From positions 2,192,566-2,256,565 of the forward strand of contig ML677385.1 in assembly GCA_007922305.1 (NCBI GenBank): DNA of 64,000 nucleotides. Reading direction: 5' to 3'. Position numbers and translations under genes: made by a program. The DNA is from Dermatemys mawii. Its lineage: Eukaryota > Chordata > Testudines > Dermatemydidae. This document shows positions 23,028 to 36,000 of this stretch, piece by piece. Position 1 is the first letter of the stretch; the number at the start of each line of letters is the position of its first letter. The notes beneath the pieces are model-generated. The model worked only from the letters and a program-made list of their open reading frames with translations. It had not been told where the DNA came from and made no database searches.

Positions 23028-23237
23028 GTGTAAGTGAAACAGTGAGAGCTATTTTATTATAGTTTTAAAATTCCAGATATATTATTAATCTCTTGCAGTA
23101 GCTGGTGCCTTTTACCTCATTTGTTTATGGTGTGTATAGTTAAAAAGAATAATTCTGTCAAAGGATTATCTTACTTCAGTTTTATCATTTTACCACAATC
23201 CATATGGTATGAAATGTACAACTTGCTGTTTTTCTAC

Positions 23238-23542
23238 GTGCTTGTCTACATTATCCTCTGGATCGATGGGCACTGATCGATCCAGTGAGGGTTGATTTAT
23301 CGCGTTTAGTCTAGACGCGATAAATCAACTGCCAAATGCTCTCCTGTTGACTCTCTGATACTCCACCAGGGTGAGAGGTGCAGGCGGAGTCGACGGGAGA
23401 GTGTCGGCAGTCAACTTACTAAGTGAAGACACCACGGTAAGTAGATCTAAGTACGTGGACTTCAGCTACATTATTTGCATAGCTGAAGTTGCGTAATCTA
23501 GATTGATTCCCCACTCCCCTTTTCCCCAGTGTAGTCCAGACC
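23238..23542. mobile_element. Harbinger-like MITE, copy A
   Basis: The interior has a CG-rich hairpin (GTTGATTTATCGCG pairing with CGCGATAAATCAAC, 23290-23330), then GGCGGAGTCGACGGGAGAG, then CTTCAGCTACATTATTTGCA with its return TAGCTGAAG. Copy B at 42804-43105 shares the layout and near-identical length (305 and 302 bp). TAC and TAA flank the ends, fitting a 3-bp target site. Confidence 0.7.
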
Positions 23543-23953
23543 TAAGTGTTATAACGTTCTCAGAACAGTAAGTTAAAGGCAGAGCTGCAGATTTAAATCT
23601 TTGCTTTGGTTGCACCCAGAAAAGTATTACAAAATACTTTATCAAAAACCATCATATTGTTTCCATGATTGCTGAATACTAAAATATTTTCATGCCTAAG
23701 CAAATTTTTTCCTTTTACTCAGTTCATTCACTGGTATCAGTATTTGTGATCTCACACTTCATTATCATGGAAGTGATTCTAATGTCATAAGCATGGAGCA
23801 TTGGTAGCCCAGAATGAAAGTGGGGATAGAAAATACAAGGCAACAATCATCTGACAGTGTCACATTTTAGCTAAGTAAGCCTCAAAACACTCCTGTGAGG
23901 TAAGTCAATAGTAATAACTCAGTTTCTTCCTCTGTGGAGTGAGGATACTGAGG

Positions 23954-24536
23954 CTACATCTATATTAGAGACCTTACAGCGCTGCTGCTGTACCGATGCA
24001 AATGAGTGGTGTAAAACAGCGTTTCTCAAACGGGGTCGCGACCCCCCTGGGGGTCGCCAAGCGCTTCCAGGGGGGTTGCGAGCTCCTGGCGCCGCTTAAA
24101 AGCCGCCAAATGAATTACTTCCACATTTGGTGGCTTTTCGGCGGACATACCGAGCTATTTCGGGAGTGCTCGGTGTGTCCACCGAAAATAGCCGCCGAAT
24201 GCGGAAGTAATTTATTTGGCAGCTTTTCGGCGGACATACAAGGGTCCGTCGTGGCAGCTGAGGAAGGAAAAATGAGTCGCAGTTCTCCAAAGTTTGAGAA
24301 CTACTGGTGTAAAGTCTCCTATGTAGCTGCTCTATGCGGATGGGAGAGAGCTCTCCTGTTGGCATAATAAAATCATCCCTAACACGTGGCAGTAGCTATG
24401 TCAGCAGGAGAGCATCTCTTGCCAACATAGTGCTGTGCACACTGATGTTTGTCGGGGTAACTTATGTTGGTTGCGACGTGTTTTGTTTTTTTTCCCCCAC
24501 ATCCCTGACTAACAAAAGTGCTAATGTACACATAAC
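23954..24536. mobile_element. MITE with CTGAGG duplication, interrupted by a hAT element
   Basis: The ends CTACATCTATATTAGAGA and TGCTAATGTACACATAAC are roughly inverted. CTGAGG occurs at 23948-23953 and 24537-24542. The interior has paired AGAGAGCTCTCCTGTTGGCA and TGTCAGCAGGAGAGCATC motifs. The 290-bp element at 24017-24306 sits inside it. Confidence 0.65.
24017..24306. mobile_element. Nested non-autonomous hAT element
   Basis: Ends CAGCGTTTCTCAAAC and GTTTGAGAACTACTG are inverted. The 8-bp flanks GTGTAAAA (24009-24016) and GTGTAAAG (24307-24314) match at 7 of 8. The interior repeats a GCTTTTCGGCGGACATAC motif twice (about 24135 and 24223). Confidence 0.85.
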
Positions 24537-24936
24537 CTGAGGTACATGACATGTCCAAGGTCACCCTGTGTTAGAACTGGAAGTAAAACCTAGATCTGCT
24601 TTGCCTACATGTATTCTTCCTCCTTGCATGTACAGAACAAGTTTGTGGACCACTATTTGGTTTAATATGATAAATATGTGAGCTAGGATAGAGGAGTAGT
24701 TGGTTATTCTAAATGTTCATTTCAGTTCCATGTGGCAAGATACAGTCAACAATCTAATTTAAATAATCCTGATCTTTGATAGGTACTGTATGGGAGGGAG
24801 ATGAGGGTTTTCAAGTTGAGAGTTTAGCTAGGTCTCAGATTGTTGTTTCTGGAGACAGTCTTGTTCTGTTATAATCTGTGCGTCATTTCTGTATTATAAT
24901 GAGAAGTATGTCAACAACTTAGTACATAATTTAAAG

Positions 24937-25183
24937 CAGTGATACTCAGACCTTGGTGGTTCAGTAGCCAAATTAGTGATCATTACTGAAAAGAGCCACA
25001 GTAGTGTGAATTCATTTTCTATACATATATAATTATTCTCACAGCAAAATGACTAACCAGGCATTATTATTAACTATTGTTTAATAACATTGCAAAAGCA
25101 TTCTGACTGTTAATAATTAAATCATGCTGTTTTAATATCATGTGCTGCAAAAAGCCTCGGGAGACGCATTGAGAAACCACTTG
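24937..25183. mobile_element. Probable non-autonomous hAT element
   Basis: CAGTGATACTCAGACC at the left and CATTGAGAAACCACTTG at the right are partially inverted. The interior, AAAGAGCCACAGTAGTGTGA, recurs as a fragment near 55760-55795 (AAGAACCACAGTAATATGTG). Target duplications were not clear. Confidence 0.5.
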
Positions 25184-27154
25184 TGGTTTCCCGAATCTTA
25201 ATCTCAGTATTAAACAATTTATGAAAAACCCCAACTCTTGAAATTCAGTGGTGTGCATCAGGAGTAATAATGTATTAATTTTATACTGCTGTATTAAAAA
25301 AACAAAAAAAAACCCTTGCTATTCCTCATTTGTCTCTTACTGGTGAAACTTTTAGTAAATGCTCAACTGATAACACAGAAAAATACGTTTATCAAAAATA
25401 TGTAATCGTTGGGTCTACATTCCAGGCTTTGTAAAGCAGATCTTGACAACTGGTGATAAAATTGCCCGTTTAAGTAATAGTAATATACTGCCCTTCGAGT
25501 GGCATTCTCTTGCACTGTCTGGTGAAACTCCCATCTTCTTCAGTTCCTACTGCTGATAATAAAAGGGATATGGCAGTTTATTTATAGTGGAATAAAATAA
25601 AAATGAATTACACTGCCAGCAGATTAAACCTGTGTTTGTGGCTTTCAGGATTGTTTCTCTGCCCTCTTGAGGATATAGTGAGTTTGGGGATGGTCACAGT
25701 GGGCTAGGCCCTCTCCATTTATTTCTTTAGAGTTAAAAAACAATGGATTAAAGAGTAGGAAAAGCAGTAATACAGGCTTAGTTTTTGTTTTCTTAAATAT
25801 ATGTCCTCCGTAAGAAACACGGGAGATTCTAAAATAGGAGTTGGAACTTGAGTACATATGTGTGTGTACAGAATATAGAGGAGTTAGGGGTGGGTCGGTG
25901 CATGTATGTATGCACTGCTCAAGCTGTACCTGTTTAGCTAAGGAACTCATGTTTCCAGGTCAGTCAGTTCACAACTATTAAATTCATATATATTCTAAGT
26001 GATGAAGGTAACAATGCCTATAGTAATATTGCCTAACACTCTCCATTATAAAATCCTGTTTTCAGTTGGTTCTAACTTTGGCAAATGTAAACTATTTGGG
26101 CTGTCTTAAACTGAATTAGTTGGGAAAGTTTCAGCTAAGACAATTCAACCATTTCCAAGAATGAGATTAGGGAATAATACATTTTGCCAATTAAAACAAA
26201 GGATGTAAGATTTTGTTTGAGTGACATGGATGCAGAGACTTGAAATTTGATAGGGTGGTTGCATTTGTGCCAGGATTATATTTTTTTTGCTGCCCTTGTG
26301 AAAACTTGACCAAATTTATTTAAAAGTTTACGTGTGATTAGCAGTTTGTGAGAGTTTGGCAGCTGAATTCTATGAAGATTCCATCTGCACTAAGCATGCA
26401 GAATCCCAGAGCTGGAGGGGCTGAGCAGGACCTTCCCTGTAACTGCTTCTCCCAGTTATCGATACCGCTTTGGTGCCAGGCACAGGAACTGAATGTCTCT
26501 CCTGTTCATGCTCTGCCTACTAGACTGCAAGAAGAACAAGGCGGAAGCAGCCTGAGTGAAATGCAGAAGGGTAAAGAGCAGAGGGGTTGGTAATGAGGAT
26601 AAGAACCTGGTGGGGAGGGGAACAGGAGTCAGGAGAGCGCAACAGGGGCAAGAGTCAATAGGACAAAAGAGGGGAAAGAATTAATGGGTGTGTAGGGAAA
26701 AGAGCAGAGGGAATAAGGGAGAGGGACAGGAGTTGGCTGTGTGGGCAGCAAGGGAGGGGATGAGCCAAGAGCTATGTACGTTGGATGGGAACAGAAGGGG
26801 GAGGCTAAGGGGAACAAACAGAAGATCCTCTAACCATTACAGCACACTGGAATTAAACCCATTATTCTTGACTCAACATTCCTTTAGTTAGCTACCAAAT
26901 AATTGTGAAAGCTGCTAGCAAAATGCACCTCATCTCTCTCCAGTAGCAGGTCCAAACAGAACATAGTCGTCTTCTGCTGCTGATTACTCCATTATCTCAT
27001 GGCAGAGGACTGTGCTGTGGATATAACCATCCCAAACATGCTGGTCTCCTGATTTATTCAGTGCACACAAGGACTGTGCTCTAGAGAAGACTCTGCTTCA
27101 TTTGTTGCAGAAGTTGGAAGGTGTGCTGTGAATAAGGCAGGGGACTGTAGGATA

Positions 27155-27290
27155 AGGGAAGAGTGGTCTTGTGGTTAAGACAATTAAATGCTTCACTAGA
27201 TAATTGGATTCTATCCCTGCTTCTGTAACATAGTTCCTCTGTGATTCTGGGCAAGTCACTAAACTCAACATTTTCGCAGTTGATCGCTTA
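27155..27290 (+). repeat. Ancient tRNA-derived SINE (MIR/CORE type)
   Basis: A GTGGTTAAGACAATTAAATG head with GGATTCTATCCCTGC as B-box region is followed by GTGATTCTGGGCAAGTCACT, the MIR-like core. It is shorter than the copy at 15995. Confidence 0.65.
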
Positions 27291-29197
27291 TTGGGTGTGC
27301 CTTGTTTTCTCTGTGCCCAGCAAGAGACATCTAGGGCCAAATTTGCAGATGTGTGAAGAGCTGGTAATTACAAGTGATGTTAATGGTAACTCCAGTCTGA
27401 GCATATTCCTTGCTATAAAATACTAAATACTTTGAAAAAGCAGGCCTTGAGCTTATGAAGTTGGGCACCCAAAATTAGTAAACACTTGTCATTGATCTGT
27501 CTCCTTTAGTTCACTATGTCTAAAATGGTAATATCTAATCTCAAGGGGATAGTGTGAAGATAAATTCATTAATGTTTGTAAAGAACTAATATTACATTGA
27601 GAGCACCACAGAAAAAGCTTTAAGAAATTAATACTACTTTATTCTGTGCTGTCTTTGGATGAAATGCAGTATATAGTGTATGGGATGTCCTGAATTATGA
27701 GGCTAAAATAAAACGTTGGATAACTACCCATTCAGAAAGCACTTAGTCCCATATTAACCTAATTTGGCTACTTGGAGGCCAAGCCAACCTGCTAAAACTA
27801 ATGGGAATAGGAAGCTGTGATGAGCATCCCAAGGTTCACTGGCAGGAGGCCACAGGCTTTCTAAGGTTCATGATGTAAGGCAGCTGGCATGAACAGGTGA
27901 GGGATCTTCATTTACCAGGAAACCCTAAATGTGTCCTGGAGACTAGTTAGGAAAGGCACCTATAGGCCAAGAACCCCTTCAGGGGGCCTTGAGAACAAAA
28001 GGAGGGATAAGGAGATTTCCCTCCCACTCCACTTCTTCTGAACTTCAAGTCTCCTTCTAGTCCACTTTATTCCTCACCACCATTCCTGCAGCATTTAGGA
28101 GGACAGCCCAAGTCCTGTGTAAAGTAGGAAGCTGTGAGGAAAGGAACTGTTGTGTTCTGTAGGAGAGGATCCCTGACTCAGAGTGCCCTTATAGAATTAC
28201 AGGACTTCCCACGTCCATCTGGTGAAGAGGACACTGGTTATTTGGAGACATAGAGACCTTCCGAACTTCAGTTCATAGGAAAAAGGGGCCTTCTTCCAGC
28301 TAGCCAAAGGTTTCTTTTTTAAAAAAACAGAACTTTTAAGATGAAATGAAGATTGCAGGCATATATATGTTTGGGTTAAGTGAATGTTACCTCAAGAATG
28401 CTAATGTAAAAAGGAAATGCAGAGATAGGTCGCGCTTCTTAAATGAGGCATCCTAACTTGTTTAATTCTGTCTTCATAGTGATGAATTTAGAAAATTAGT
28501 AAGGAGGGATAAGAAAGTTTTTAAAGTTTCATTTTAACAGTGACCATAAAAACAAAGTTCATTTAACCATACAGTGGTTGTGCCACTTCACAACGTTGTT
28601 AGTCATAAATAACACACACAATAATTTTACAAATTTCTGGTTTGACAAACTGTATATTGAAGGCTGTCTTTACTCACTCATCATTAAGGACCTAATCCTG
28701 TCAGATGCTGAGGGCACATAACACTTCTTGTGAAATGCATTGTATTTTATAGGCTCAATCTCTATGATGTCATGTCTCTAGACACAAAATGATCCATATG
28801 CAGATTTAGCATGCCCAGATTATTATGTTAGATTATTTACATGAAAAAGTAAAGATTAATGTAGTAACAAAGTAACAGATGTCTCTATTAAACATGCATT
28901 TCATAACACTGAATTTATATCTTTAACACTCCACATGCAAAAAAGTGATGAAAGTGAGCTTTTGTCTCCTCATGAGCAGAGTTTGGGTGCCTTGTTTGAG
29001 AAATCCAAGCTTAACTCTCTCTTTCTTGGATTTCCAACTTAATGTTCTTAAAAGGTAAGATGCACTCAAACCTTAACTTTGCCTTACATGCTGTGGTACT
29101 GGCTCGATTGGATCCCAAAGCAGTCAAGGGAAAAGTTTTACATAAAATCAAAATTTTCCTCTTACTGTAATGGAAAATCATATTCGTGACTTTCTTA

Positions 29198-29437
29198 GGG
29201 CTTGTCTACATGGGGAAATTAACTAGAATACCTATAGTGGAATAACTTTTCCACTATAGCAGAATTATTACTCTGCTATAGCTGTGCTGTTATAATTCCC
29301 CTATGTGGTCATACTATTCTGGAATAAAAGTGACTCTGGAATAGAAGGCTATGCTGCAAAGTCACTCCAATGTACCTATAGTGGAATCGTTATTCCACTC
29401 TAGATATGCTAGTCAATTTCCCTGTGTAGACAAGCTC
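29198..29437. mobile_element. Palindromic MITE, Harbinger-like
   Basis: GGGCTTGTCTACATGGGGAA at the left and TTTCCCTGTGTAGACAAGCTC at the right (given here up to its last base) are inverted repeats. TTA precedes the element. Internally CCTATAGTGGAATAAC recurs near both ends, giving an almost complete hairpin. Size is 240 bp, without coding capacity. Confidence 0.8.
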
Positions 29438-30085
29438 TTTTTGCAAGCTGATGCTCTGGGAATCCCATAGACACATATGAATATCCTCCAAACAAACAAA
29501 TTAGAATATTATTAGCTATCCTGTAGAGAACAAACACAGAAAAACTAGTATATTCTCAGTAGTATTTAGATAAGTCAGAGACAAGTAATCACTGCAACTG
29601 CAGTGGAATGAGTGAGTTCCTGTGACATTGTACACTCTGTTGTATTATTGCATTAGAAAGTTCATTGATTTAAACAAGATCTTTAAGGTATGCACAGGTC
29701 TTTGTGTTTTTAAGAGATGAAATAGGCATTGAGAAAATTACTGTGCAATGTAAATTCTTCAGTTAAGATGCTGGGGTATTATTTTGTGTGCTCTCTTTTA
29801 TAGAATTGGGCCACTGCGCTCAGGTTACCTTGTTTTGCTTTTTAGCGTAACCTCAGTGGTGCTTTGCCTTTTTCAAGTGACAGAAGCAACCTGCCTTCAA
29901 TTTTGACTTCCTAACCTATAGGGATATCAAGTGTTTTACACTTGCCAAGTTACTGTACTTTCCTGACCATATCAAGCAAAAATAGTCTCCATTTTGGCTT
30001 TCATTGGTTCCATGGCTATTGTGATCATCTGGTCTGACTTCAGTATAGCTTGTGCCTTATAACTTCCCCAAAATATGTTTTAGAG

Positions 30086-30417
30086 CAGGAGTTCTCAATC
30101 TTTTTCTTTCTGAGACTCCCACCAAGTGCCACAACAACTGTTTTTCTGCATATAAAAACCAGGGCCAGCATTAAGGGGTAGCAAGCAGGGCAATTGCCTG
30201 GGGCCCCATGCCACAGGGGCCCCACAAAGCTAAATTGCTCAGCCTTTGGCTTGAGTGGTGGGTGGCGAGGTTCAGGGCCCCAGGCTTCAGCCCCCCACGA
30301 TGGGGCTTCGGCTTTCTGCCTTGGGTTACAGAGAGTCTAACACTAACCCTGTTTGGCGGACCCCCTGAAATCTGCTCACAGCCCCCCGGAGGGCATCAGA
30401 TTCCTGGCTGAGTACTG
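30086..30417. mobile_element. hAT-type element inside the CR1 3' UTR
   Basis: CAGGAGTTCTCAATCTTTTT at the left and GGCTGAGTACTG at the right are inverted termini of a hAT type common in turtles. The CR1 tail text resumes on both sides. The 8-bp flanks no longer match. Confidence 0.65.
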
Positions 30418-32193
30418 CTATCATAAAGCACAGCTTTGAGGAAGAAAAACTCCAATTTTGTTTTAAAAATTGCCAGTGATAAAGAATCAGCCATGACCCT
30501 TGTAAATTGTTCCAGTGGTAAATTACTGTAATTTTTTTAATTGTCTTTATTTCCAGTCTGAATTTGTCTAGCTTCAATTTCTGGCCATTGGACTGTTATG
30601 CTTTTCCCAACTAGACTGAAGAACTTATCGTATTTGTTCCCTTTGTAGGTACTTACAGACTAATCAAGTCGCCCCTTAATCATCTTTGTTAAGCTAAGTA
30701 GATAGACTCAAGGAGCTCAATCACTATACCACATATTTTCTAATCCTTTAATAATTCTCACGGCTCTCTGAACCCTTTCCAGTTTATTAACCTCCTTTTT
30801 GAATTGTGGACACCAGAACTGGATACAGTATTCCAGCAGCAGTCTCACCAGTGCCATATATGAGGTAAAATAACCTCTACTTCTGTTCAAGATTCCCATG
30901 TTTATGCAGCTGAGGATTGCATTAATCCTTTTGGCCACAGTATTTCACTGGAAGTTCATGTTATGGTGATTATCCACTACAGTCCCCAGTTCTTTCTCAG
31001 AGTTGCTGCTTCCTAGGATAGAATCCCCTTCCTGTAAGTATGGCGTACATTCTTTGTTCCTAGTTGTATACATTTATATTTAGCTATATTAAAATGCACA
31101 TTGTTTGCTTGCGCCCAGTTTACCAAGCAATCCAGATCACTCTGCATCAGTGACCTATCCTCTTCATTATTTATCACTCCTCTAATTTTTTGTCATCTAC
31201 CAAATTTATCAGCAGTGATTGTTTTCTTCCAGATCAGTGATAAGTGTCAAATAGCATAGGGCCAAAAACCAATCCCTGCAGGACCTGAACAGATACACAC
31301 CTGCTTGACGATGATTTCACATTTAAAGTTGCATTTTTGTGACCTATCAGCTAGCCAGCTGTGTGCCATGGTAATTTTATGTCATTCTAGTTTAATCAAA
31401 ATATCATTACCAAGACAAATGCATTACAGAATTCTAATGTACATGACTTCAACACACTTATCAACCAAACTTGTAGTAGTATCACAAAGATACCAGGTTA
31501 GACAGGATCTATTTTCCAAAATCCATGTTGATTGGCATTGAGTACCCTTTAATTCTTTATTAATCAAGACCCAAATCAGCTGCTCCATTATCTTGCCCTG
31601 GATCAATGTCAGGCTGAGAGGTCTGTAATTACATGGGTAATCCTGTTTACTGTTTTAAAATATTGGAACAACATTAGCTTTCTTCCAGTATTCTGGAATT
31701 TCCCCAGTGTTCCAATACTTACTGAAAAACAACATTTACTGTCTGATGAGCTCCTCAGACAGTTCTTTAAAAACTCTTGGATACAGGTTATGTGGGTCTA
31801 CTGATTTTAAAATGTCCAACTTCAGTAGCTGCTGTTTAACATCCTCCCAAGATACTAGTGGAATGGAAAGAATGTAATCACATGATAACTACCTCATTTT
31901 TCCCCCTATATACAGAACAAAAATATATGTTGAACACCTCTGCCTTTTCTGCATTACTTCTGATAAATCTACCATTGTCATGTAGTAACGGGCCAATACT
32001 ATTGTTAGGATTATTGTTGTTGCTAATACTGTTGGAAGAAGATCAGGCTGACCCAGAGGCAGATTTGAGTAGATGGGCTTCTTTACTGTCGTACATGTTC
32101 CCCTGGACCCAATTGTCCAGTAAGCACTGGATTAGTGACATTATACTCTTTTTATTTACGTTAGTATGTAAATTTCTACATTTATTATAACAC

Positions 32194-33025
32194 TGTGTGA
32201 CAGAGTCCGACTCACCCCTGCTGGTGCCTCCTGCTGGTTGTCCTGGGAATTAGCTCTCAACAGTGACGGAGTGCCCTTGACGCGTGGTGTTCAGCCTGTC
32301 ACTGTTTTGCTGCCCTGGGACCCGCCTTGCTCGCTGGCATCTTCCTCCGGACAGTACCTTTCTTGGCTTCAGGGCACTGCCCTCCGGCAGTGCCCACTAC
32401 TCCAGTCACTCCCCGTTCCAAGGGGAGGAGAGGTTGTTAATAGCAGTCCTCTGGCTTGCACCCACCTTGGTGGCCAACCACAACCCTATAGTCCAGCCCC
32501 TTGTCTCAGGAGCAAGTTGCAGTGTGCTCTGGTCCTTCTCCTTTATGGCCAGGGGGAATGGGGGGGACCCAGGCCCATCTGCTACTCTGGGCCCCTGCCC
32601 AGGGACCCTCTAGTGGTAGCCTCCCTCTGCCCTTCTTTGCTCCCCTCTTATCTGCCAAGTTTCCCTGGGACACTTCCCCTTTGGTCCTATGCACCTTTTA
32701 AACCCTTTTTAACAGGGGCCACAGCCTGGCAGGTAATGGGCTGAAGCTTCACTCAGCTCGTCCTGTCCTGTCCTGTCCTGTCCTGTCCTGTCCAAGGTGC
32801 TGTTCCTTCTAGCAGGAGCCAGTCCTTCTCCTTTGCCGGCCTGGGTCCGACTGCTCCCTAGCTAGGCAGCCTTTATATAGGACCTAGCCCTGTCCTGATT
32901 GGCTGCCTCTTCTGCTCTCTAAGTGGCTTTCCCCAGGCCTGCCTGATTAGCTGTCTCTTCTGCGCTGCCCAAATGGCCTATATCAGCCCTCTTTCTAAGG
33001 AGGTGGGGCTCTGCCCCCCCCCCCA
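32194..33025 (-). repeat. Solo LTR, minus orientation, inserted in CR1
   Basis: Read on the minus strand, it has AGCCAATCAGG followed about 25 bases later by TATATAAAGG (plus coordinates about 32870-32910) and ends GTCACA, as the Gmr1-like LTR does. AACAC and AAAAC flank the ends. Inside is a (TCCTG)6 array at 32761-32790. Whether it belongs to the same Gmr1 lineage is uncertain. No internal coding region was found; 33026-33490 is unidentified sequence not belonging to CR1. Confidence 0.6.
32761..32793 (+). repeat. (TCCTG)n microsatellite
   Basis: Six exact TCCTG units plus a partial one lie within the LTR. Confidence 0.95.
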
Positions 33026-36000
33026 AAAACTCTTATCGAGTAATATGAAGACCCATACAATGAATATTAATAACCCTATACTGAATATAATTATTCCCAC
33101 CCTGATTACTATTTACCTCATTCACATATTTTGCCAATAAGTTTTACTTTGAAGATACACTTCTTTGCTATAATTGCAGTTATGAACTCTGTGGATCATC
33201 AGTTTGCAGGGGAGAGAGAAAGGGGCCATGACCCAGGGCTTGCTTATGTAGCTGGGAAAGCAAGGGAGGAGGAGGTAACACTGCTTTACCCAAAAGGTAT
33301 TCTTTAGATCCCCACAGTTCTTATCCAACTGCAACACTTATTAATTCTTAACAAAGTGTTATCCCTTTCCCCTCCCTTCTCCTTATCTATTAAACGAAGG
33401 AATAGTGTGTGCCTGTGTCTATTCCCTGACACCATGCCAGCACCCTAGCAGTTTTTCATCTTTACTTACCCCTTACATATCTCAACAAATACACTTTAAA
33501 AAAACTCCATACTGTCCTTAACTCTTCCGGTCATAGGGATCTCCTGGTATCCCTTTGGTTTTCTTATCAATATTCTACCATTCCTAGCTTCTGATTTATA
33601 TTAACTACTATCAACTTCTCCTTTTTTCCATTTGTTTTATATATAAAATATATATATTTTATAAATGCCTTCACTGCCTCTCTAAACCAGATAGATTTAT
33701 TTTTAAAACTAATGTGGCATTCTTCCTCTATTGTGAGATTTTGGGCGTTTAGTACAGTATGCTTAATGACTCTCCATTATCATTCACATTGCTCTGATTA
33801 AATTCTTCCTCCCACCTGACTTGGCTCATAAGTGCCTGAAGGTTTGTGAAATTGTCCCTTTTAAAGTACCACTTACATATATTACTGATCTGGACTTTAT
33901 ATATTTAGTATGCAAACAGAATAATCAAGTCACGGTAACTTGTATCTTAGCTACCATTAATTTTTAATTCTGAGACCAGCTCCCTATTATATGTTAAGAT
34001 GAGCTCTTATATAGAGTTCCCCCATGTTGGCTGCAACACTTCTTGAGTTAGGAAATTGTCATCTATATTATTTAGAAATCCAAGGATATTTTATTGTTGG
34101 CAGCATGAGACATCCAGAATGTGTCACTCAAATTGAAGTCCTCCATGATCATGTGGCATTTTCCCTTATATAGTATAGATAAGAGTGTAAGGAGCTGGTC
34201 ATCCTGTTCCCTACTGTGTTTTGCTGGTCTGTAGCAGACATCAACTAGTACCCCATCTTGTGCTTTATCTGTTAGGACATTGATCAATAAATATTCAAGA
34301 TCATTTTCTTCCAAGTTGTCAATGATTCTGAAACAGGTAATGGTATTTTTGACACAGAATGCCACTCTCTCTCCCTTTTTGCCACTGTATCCTTCTTAAA
34401 TAGGGTGTAATCACTGATTTTAACATTCTGATCATGTGAGTCATCCCATCAGGTTTCAGTAACACCAACGAGAGTGAATGTATGCTAATAAAATGAGCAA
34501 TTCCTTTTGTTACCAGGGTCCTAGCATTGGTGTTTAGGTAATTAAAGAATTTTTTCTCTTTATGTCCTTTCGTTCCTTTTAATTTTTTTCTCAACATTTA
34601 AATCTGTACTATATGAATGTTCATACCTTTTCTCTTTTTACTCTCTTTATATTTTGCCCTATTTCTTGGACTACACGAGGAATAAAATTAATTTGAAAAA
34701 AACCTCAGCAATATTAGACTCAAGCCCAGGTTTCACACTGTCCCAACCTATGGAGGTCCAATGATTTCCTCTGGCACTCAAGTCTCCTCTGCGCACTCCC
34801 TCTCTGCCCCCACCCACCCATACTCTTATCTTCAAAAAGACCCTTACGAAGACAGCACATGCAAACCTCCTCTAACCTCCCCTCCATCATTTTCTCATCT
34901 GATGTCTTCTGGAGGAAAACATAGTGGTCTGCTAATGCCTCAAGTATCTTCATGGGGAAGACTGCACAACCACAACCCCATGTGATTCCCTCCCATCCAA
35001 ACTAACACACTTTTCTCCCACAGGATCCTTTCCCATTCAGTCCCCACACTTCAGTAGCACCCTTCCACCTGGGTCTTGTCCTCCTTAAGTATCTTTCCCT
35101 GCTCACACTTGGTGTCTTATATGAGGGAGGGTCAAGGGATTTTAATTCTTAGAGGAGCAGTGTTAATCCTCTCCCACAGAGTAGAATACAGTCCCTAGCC
35201 CACAACAATACATATAACATGTACTGATAACATTCATAAATCTAATGTAGTAGTCCCCAGATATACTGCCTGCAATTGCAGTACAAAAGCAAACAGTGGT
35301 GAGTTGCAGAAAAAACGGGATGTCCAGCTGCTTGGGAAGGTGGGGCTTTGGTGGATACAGGGAAAAAGTACTATGAGCCACACTGTCCTCATTATAGTTT
35401 ATTTTAGGAATAAAAACTGGCCCTTTGAGGTATTGGTTCTACACTGAACACAACTGAAGTTCTAGATCTCAAATCCAACCATTTCCAATTCAGTTTCCAA
35501 AATTTGGATTTGGGGTTTGTCTTTTTTCATTCCAGCTAAATTTTAGAAAAATTGCTTTACGATTTAGAAATATGGAGTCTTGAATAAGTGAATACATAGT
35601 TTTTATTTTAAATCACAACTCTGTATTAAAGAATCATCTCTTTTTGGTGGTTGTTTCACTGCTCTGTATGGTGTTAGCATCTTGACCATTCCCCTGAGAT
35701 AGTTTTATTGACCATAAACTTTATTGACCAAACTCCTGGGTTAACTGCCATTTTTCAACAGTGTTTTCAGGAACCATATTTTCTGAGTACATTTTCATAA
35801 TTTCTGCATCACTACTCATTAAATGCTAGTTTTAAAAGGTCAAACATAATTCAGTATTAAGTGCTAATTTAAAGATGGCTTTTAGGTTGTATTGTAGGTT
35901 TACAAAGCAGTTTAGCAGCTCTCTGCATATGGGATGAATAATTCCTAATATTACGTTCTGCATATTTTTTCATGTAGTAGGTCACTTATTTTTTCACTAA

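Larger units (their letters stand above)
23878..24600 (+). repeat. Ancient L2/MIR-type repeat split by a nested MITE
   Basis: The left part 23878-23953 contains TAACTCAGTTTCTTCCTCTG and ends GATACTGAGG. The right part from 24543 continues TACATGACATGTCCAAGGTC. Joined across the insertion, they read like one old SINE or L2 tail. The insertion at 23954-24536 is flanked by CTGAGG on both sides. Confidence 0.65.
30001..34600 (-). mobile_element. Near full-length CR1 LINE, minus strand, interrupted
   Basis: Reading on the minus strand, the 5' part (34600-34072) encodes an endonuclease (NTNARTL start, then VCYRPA and EDFNLSDTFW). The middle and 3' part (about 32030-30717) encodes a decayed reverse transcriptase ending with EYCIQFWCPQFKKEVNKLERVQ, and 30001-30060 is the CR1 3' tail. 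Stops and shifts are many, so it is inactive. A hAT element (30086-30417) lies in the 3' UTR. About 1.4 kb of foreign sequence (about 32030-33490), with an LTR at 32194-33025, splits the reverse transcriptase. The 5' limit near 34600 is approximate. Confidence 0.85.
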
